NCBI GenBank assembly: GCA_900109895.1
Contig: FOBR01000011.1
Coordinates: 1-64,000, forward strand
Length of the DNA stretch: 64,000 nucleotides
Origin: a bacterium A37T11
GTDB taxonomy: Bacteria > Bacteroidota > Bacteroidia > Sphingobacteriales > Sphingobacteriaceae
Direction: 5' to 3'
In this document: positions 61,572 to 64,000 of the stretch, piece by piece
How the letters are laid out: each line of letters starts with the position of its first letter
Numbering within the stretch: the first letter of the stretch is position 1
Translations under genes and position numbers: made by a program
Notes under the pieces: model-generated
The model's input: the letters and a program-made list of their open reading frames with translations, nothing else
Database searches by the model: none
Told to the model about the DNA's origin: nothing

Positions 61572-62555
61572 ATGAACGGACAATTTATGGAATCTACGTT
61601 TACAATAAATGTCATCACTCAATTTCCGGATGCCCGGCTTAGTAGCCGCCGTCCTGCTACGGTAAGGTACCGCTGGGAGTATGCACAAACTGAGTATTGG
61701 GAGCATGAACGGTTTACCTTATGGCATGCCCAGTTTGACGGCCGGCATGCCTACATCCGATACCTGGAACTGGATGCAAAGGAAGCTATGGTGTTGGAAT
61801 TTGAGGCAATCAGGGCCGATATGCATTGGATTTGCCAGCTGGGACAAGATTCGATATTCGTACAGGAGGACAGGGAAGAGGTGCAGCTTGAGGTGGAGAC
61901 CTGCCGGGTGTGTTATTTTACCCCCGGTAGGTTTTTTTGGAGGGTAAAAAAGGGATTGAACCGTATTTATATCCAGCAGATGGGCAGTGACTGGATTAAG
62001 CGTTATAAAAAAATTTATCCCAACCTGGCTCCGTATATCCAGGCACAGGAAGGTGGTATGCTGGGCTGTATGGTTTCTGAATGTATAAAACTGGATGCAC
62101 GGATACTGGTGCAGTTACAATACTTGGCCGATACCCCTAAACAGGTAGGCATGGCAATGGATGCCGCAATTTACCTGCCCGCCTGCAACATCGTAGAGAT
62201 TAGTGAACGGGACCTTTCAGGCACGTTCCCGCTGGGCGAGCCGGAAGTTGTGTTGGCAAAGGTCGTGTACGGTTACATTATCAAACAAGTGAAATTGATT
62301 GTGCTGCCATCCATCAGCCAGCTGGCAGAACAGCTGCATGTGGATCCTGTGTACATGAGCAGAGCCTTTAAACAGTTTTTCCACAAAAAACTGATCGACT
62401 TTATGATTGAGCAAAAGGTGCTGGAAGGGGATAGGTTGATGAAAGAAGAAGGCTTCAATGTCTCAGAAACGGCAGATAAGTTAGGGTATAGCAGTGTAGC
62501 CCGATTTAGTAAGCAGTATAAAAAGGTAATGGGGCATTCGCTGAGTAGGAGGTAA
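61572..62555 (+). CDS. AraC-family regulator, second
   Basis: The protein is 327 aa. The N-terminal region of about 220 residues is of unknown type and Trp/Tyr-rich (VRYRWEYAQTEYWEHERFTL). The C-terminal AraC domain has both HTHs: ISQLAEQLHVDPVYMSRAFK and NVSETADKLGYSSVARFSKQ, then YKKVMGHSLSRR. It follows the spanin-like gene by 54 bp in the same direction and may autoregulate the cassette. Together with the 57422 gene it brackets the cassette. Confidence 0.85.
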   Translation: MNGQFMESTFTINVITQFPDARLSSRRPATVRYRWEYAQTEYWEHERFTLWHAQFDGRHAYIRYLELDAKEAMVLEFEAIRADMHWICQLGQDSIFVQEDREEVQLEVETCRVCYFTPGRFFWRVKKGLNRIYIQQMGSDWIKRYKKIYPNLAPYIQAQEGGMLGCMVSECIKLDARILVQLQYLADTPKQVGMAMDAAIYLPACNIVEISERDLSGTFPLGEPEVVLAKVVYGYIIKQVKLIVLPSISQLAEQLHVDPVYMSRAFKQFFHKKLIDFMIEQKVLEGDRLMKEEGFNVSETADKLGYSSVARFSKQYKKVMGHSLSRR

Positions 62556-62572
62556 ATGTAAAAATTTGTATA

Positions 62573-62597
62573 GATAATCGGAAAATTTCCGATTATC
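62573..62597. promoter_or_regulatory. Perfect 12-bp palindrome, operator candidate of the AbiE pair
   Basis: GATAATCGGAAA, one central A, TTTCCGATTATC: a perfect inverted repeat. It covers the -33 region upstream of the AbiEi-like gene. AbiEi antitoxins are known to repress their own promoter through inverted repeats. Confidence 0.75.
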
Positions 62598-62609
62598 GTA
62601 TTAAATTAT

Positions 62610-62617
62610 TACATTTG
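62610..62617 (+). promoter_or_regulatory. -7 box of the AbiE operon
   Basis: TACATTTG matches TAnnTTTG and ends only 4 bp before the ATG at 62622. Transcription would start at or next to the start codon, so the mRNA may be leaderless. Confidence 0.6.
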
Positions 62618-62621
62618 TGCC

Positions 62622-63260
62622 ATGGATTTCAGACAAGCGATACAGCCATTCTCCGGACAGCCCATCTATCATTGGCTGTTGATGTCTTTATTAAAGGGCT
62701 ATAAGCGTCCTAATGATAAGATCCACGAATTGTTGCAGAGCGGAACGTTGGAAGCGGTGAAGAAGGGCTTATATGTGGTGGGAAATAAGCTTGGACTACA
62801 ACAGCCAGAACCTTTTTTATTGTCCAATCATCTTTATGGACCCAGTTATGTTTCAATGGATGCGGCATTGTCTCATTACGGCCTAATACCTGAACGGGTA
62901 TATGAAATTTCAGGTGTAACAGCCAAGATATCCAGACAATTTATCACTAAGCAAGGGGTGTTTAACTATATTCATCTCCCGATGCCCTACTATTCTTTTG
63001 GTATACAACAGGTAAAGATAGCTGACCGCCAGTTTGCAATGATGGCTTGCGCCGAAAAGGCGCTCATGGATAAGGTGGTCACAACATCCGGGCTGGTATT
63101 GCGGAGCAGGAAGGGAGCCTTTGAATACCTAATTGAAAACCTCCGTATGGAAGAAGGGCAACTAAAAGAGATGAATCTATCTATTATGAAGGAGTGGAGC
63201 CGTAATGCCCCCAAGAAGGAGAGCCTATTGTTTGTTATTGACATGATCGGAAATTTATGA
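62622..63260 (+). CDS. abiEi: AbiEi-type antitoxin/transcriptional regulator
   Basis: The protein is 212 aa. The N-terminal winged-helix region (YHWLLMSLLKGYKRPNDKIH, LQSGTLEAVKKGLYVVG) and the body with GPSYVSMDAALSHYGLIPER, FNYIHLPMPYYSFGIQQVKI and CAEKALMDKVVTTSGL fit the AbiEi/Rv2827c-like antitoxin family. In type IV systems it represses the operon and counteracts the AbiEii nucleotidyltransferase. Its stop overlaps the toxin start (ATGA). Confidence 0.85.
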   Translation: MDFRQAIQPFSGQPIYHWLLMSLLKGYKRPNDKIHELLQSGTLEAVKKGLYVVGNKLGLQQPEPFLLSNHLYGPSYVSMDAALSHYGLIPERVYEISGVTAKISRQFITKQGVFNYIHLPMPYYSFGIQQVKIADRQFAMMACAEKALMDKVVTTSGLVLRSRKGAFEYLIENLRMEEGQLKEMNLSIMKEWSRNAPKKESLLFVIDMIGNL

Positions 63261-64000
63261 TTAGGGAATGGCTTAATACTTACCAGCCCAAAAATAAGGA
63301 AGAAGCCCTGCAGGCCCTCAGAGAAATTATGCAGGAAGTAACATTGGCTGGGTTATCACGGACGGATTTTTTTGAACATGCGGCTTTTTATGGCGGAACG
63401 GCGCTACGCATATTTTATGGCCTGAATCGATATTCTGAGGACTTGGACTTTTCATTATTGCAGATTAATGAAGATTTTGAATTGGAAAAATACCTACAAG
63501 CCATACAAACGGAGTTTGAGGTATTGGGTATGACTGTGTCCATCCGTGAGAAAGATAAAACCCATAAAACAGCCATTGAGTCAGCCTTCCTAAAGTCTGA
63601 AACAATCTGGAAAGAGTTGGTTCTTGAACATATGCTGCCTGAAATTGGTTTGACAGAACGGGCAAACATAAAAATAAAGGTGGAAGTTGACACCAAACCT
63701 CCCCTTGGTTTTGAGACGGAAGTGAAGCTGTTGCTGCGGCCATTTTCCTTTTATGTCCGGTGCTTTACGCTATCTGATCTGTTTGCCGGAAAAATGCATG
63801 CCTTGTTATTCCGTAAATGGAAAAATAATGTAAAAGGACGGGACTGGTATGATATGGAATGGTACATTAAAAAAGGTACTCCCCTCAATCTAACCCATTT
63901 TTTGATCCGCGCACAAGAGAGTGGCGACTGGACCAACGAGTCTATAACAGAAAATGATATCATGAACCTTCTAAAGGATCGTATTGATACCGTTGATTTT
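63257..64000 (+). CDS. abiEii: AbiEii-type nucleotidyltransferase toxin, cut by the window edge
   Basis: The frame is open from the ATG at 63257 to the right edge (248 codons), so the C-terminus is missing. It has the nucleotidyltransferase signature HAAFYGGTALRIFYGLNRYS followed by EDLDFSL (the D-x-D metal site) and later KIKVEVDTKPPLGFET and LFAGKMHALLFRKWKNNVKG then RDWYD, all typical of AbiEii. These toxins block growth, in some cases by adding nucleotides to tRNA. It is translationally coupled to the antitoxin. Confidence 0.88.
   Translation, partial: MIREWLNTYQPKNKEEALQALREIMQEVTLAGLSRTDFFEHAAFYGGTALRIFYGLNRYSEDLDFSLLQINEDFELEKYLQAIQTEFEVLGMTVSIREKDKTHKTAIESAFLKSETIWKELVLEHMLPEIGLTERANIKIKVEVDTKPPLGFETEVKLLLRPFSFYVRCFTLSDLFAGKMHALLFRKWKNNVKGRDWYDMEWYIKKGTPLNLTHFLIRAQESGDWTNESITENDIMNLLKDRIDTVDF

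Overview
The window looks like chromosomal DNA of a Bacteroidota bacterium, most likely the family Sphingobacteriaceae (Mucilaginibacter/Pedobacter-like). The reasons are paired SusC/SusD transporters each preceded by an ECF sigma factor and a FecR anti-sigma, TlpA-like thioredoxins with DUF4369-type N-termini, Bacteroidota promoters (TTTG, about 19 nt, TAnnTTTG), many Sec/lipoprotein signals and a dense set of glycoside hydrolases. No tRNA, rRNA or CRISPR array was seen. Assignments rest on motif reading alone; no database search was possible.

Layout. 0-1.6 kb: a gene remnant and a LytS-type histidine kinase lacking its ATPase end. 1.6-9.0 kb: a DUF6799 repeat protein, then an ECF sigma/anti-sigma pair, a TonB-dependent receptor, a DUF4331 family split over two proteins, a HupE/UreJ-like membrane protein and a convergent TPR lipoprotein. 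This reads as one surface uptake locus, probably for a metal. 9.1-28.2 kb: a glycan-degradation locus with three GH20 proteins (one with a broken catalytic pair), GH2, two GH29 plus a GH29 relic, GH31 with FN3/F5-8C/dockerin/cohesin-like modules, and GH109. Three LacI-type palindromes lie in its promoter regions. Its own SusC/SusD pair appears deleted: a SusD tail is fused to a GH29 fragment. 28.2-31.5 kb: a surface lipoprotein, a START-domain protein and exonuclease III.

31.5-39.7 kb: a complete sigma-FecR-SusC-SusD-TlpA locus without CAZymes. 39.7-41.8 kb: the wreck of a similar locus (sigma fragment, FecR head, SusD tail, thioredoxin gene split by an amber codon). 41.9-46.0 kb: three AAA-ATPase genes, one a pseudogene. 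46.1-55.8 kb: a second sigma-FecR-SusC-SusD-TlpA locus plus a DUF4369 relic and a DsbD-N-like protein. Both SusC genes are preceded by the same two-hairpin leader with a compensatory base change. 55.8-56.8 kb: a decayed subtilase.

56.8-62.6 kb is the most unusual stretch. Crp-like and AraC-like regulators flank what looks like a phage-free lysis cassette: a small three-helix membrane protein (holin-like), a Cys/His peptidoglycan hydrolase overlapping it, an FN3 protein, and a lipoprotein with a C-terminal membrane helix (unimolecular-spanin architecture). The cassette has an excellent Bacteroidota promoter preceded by five TGTCAA repeats at exactly 10-bp spacing, a 5'-UTR hairpin, a consensus Shine-Dalgarno, and an approximately 122-nt nested hairpin RNA element between the hydrolase and the FN3 gene. 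A 120-bp inverted-repeat element sits in frame inside the hydrolase. The window ends in an AbiE-type toxin-antitoxin pair whose toxin runs off the right edge.
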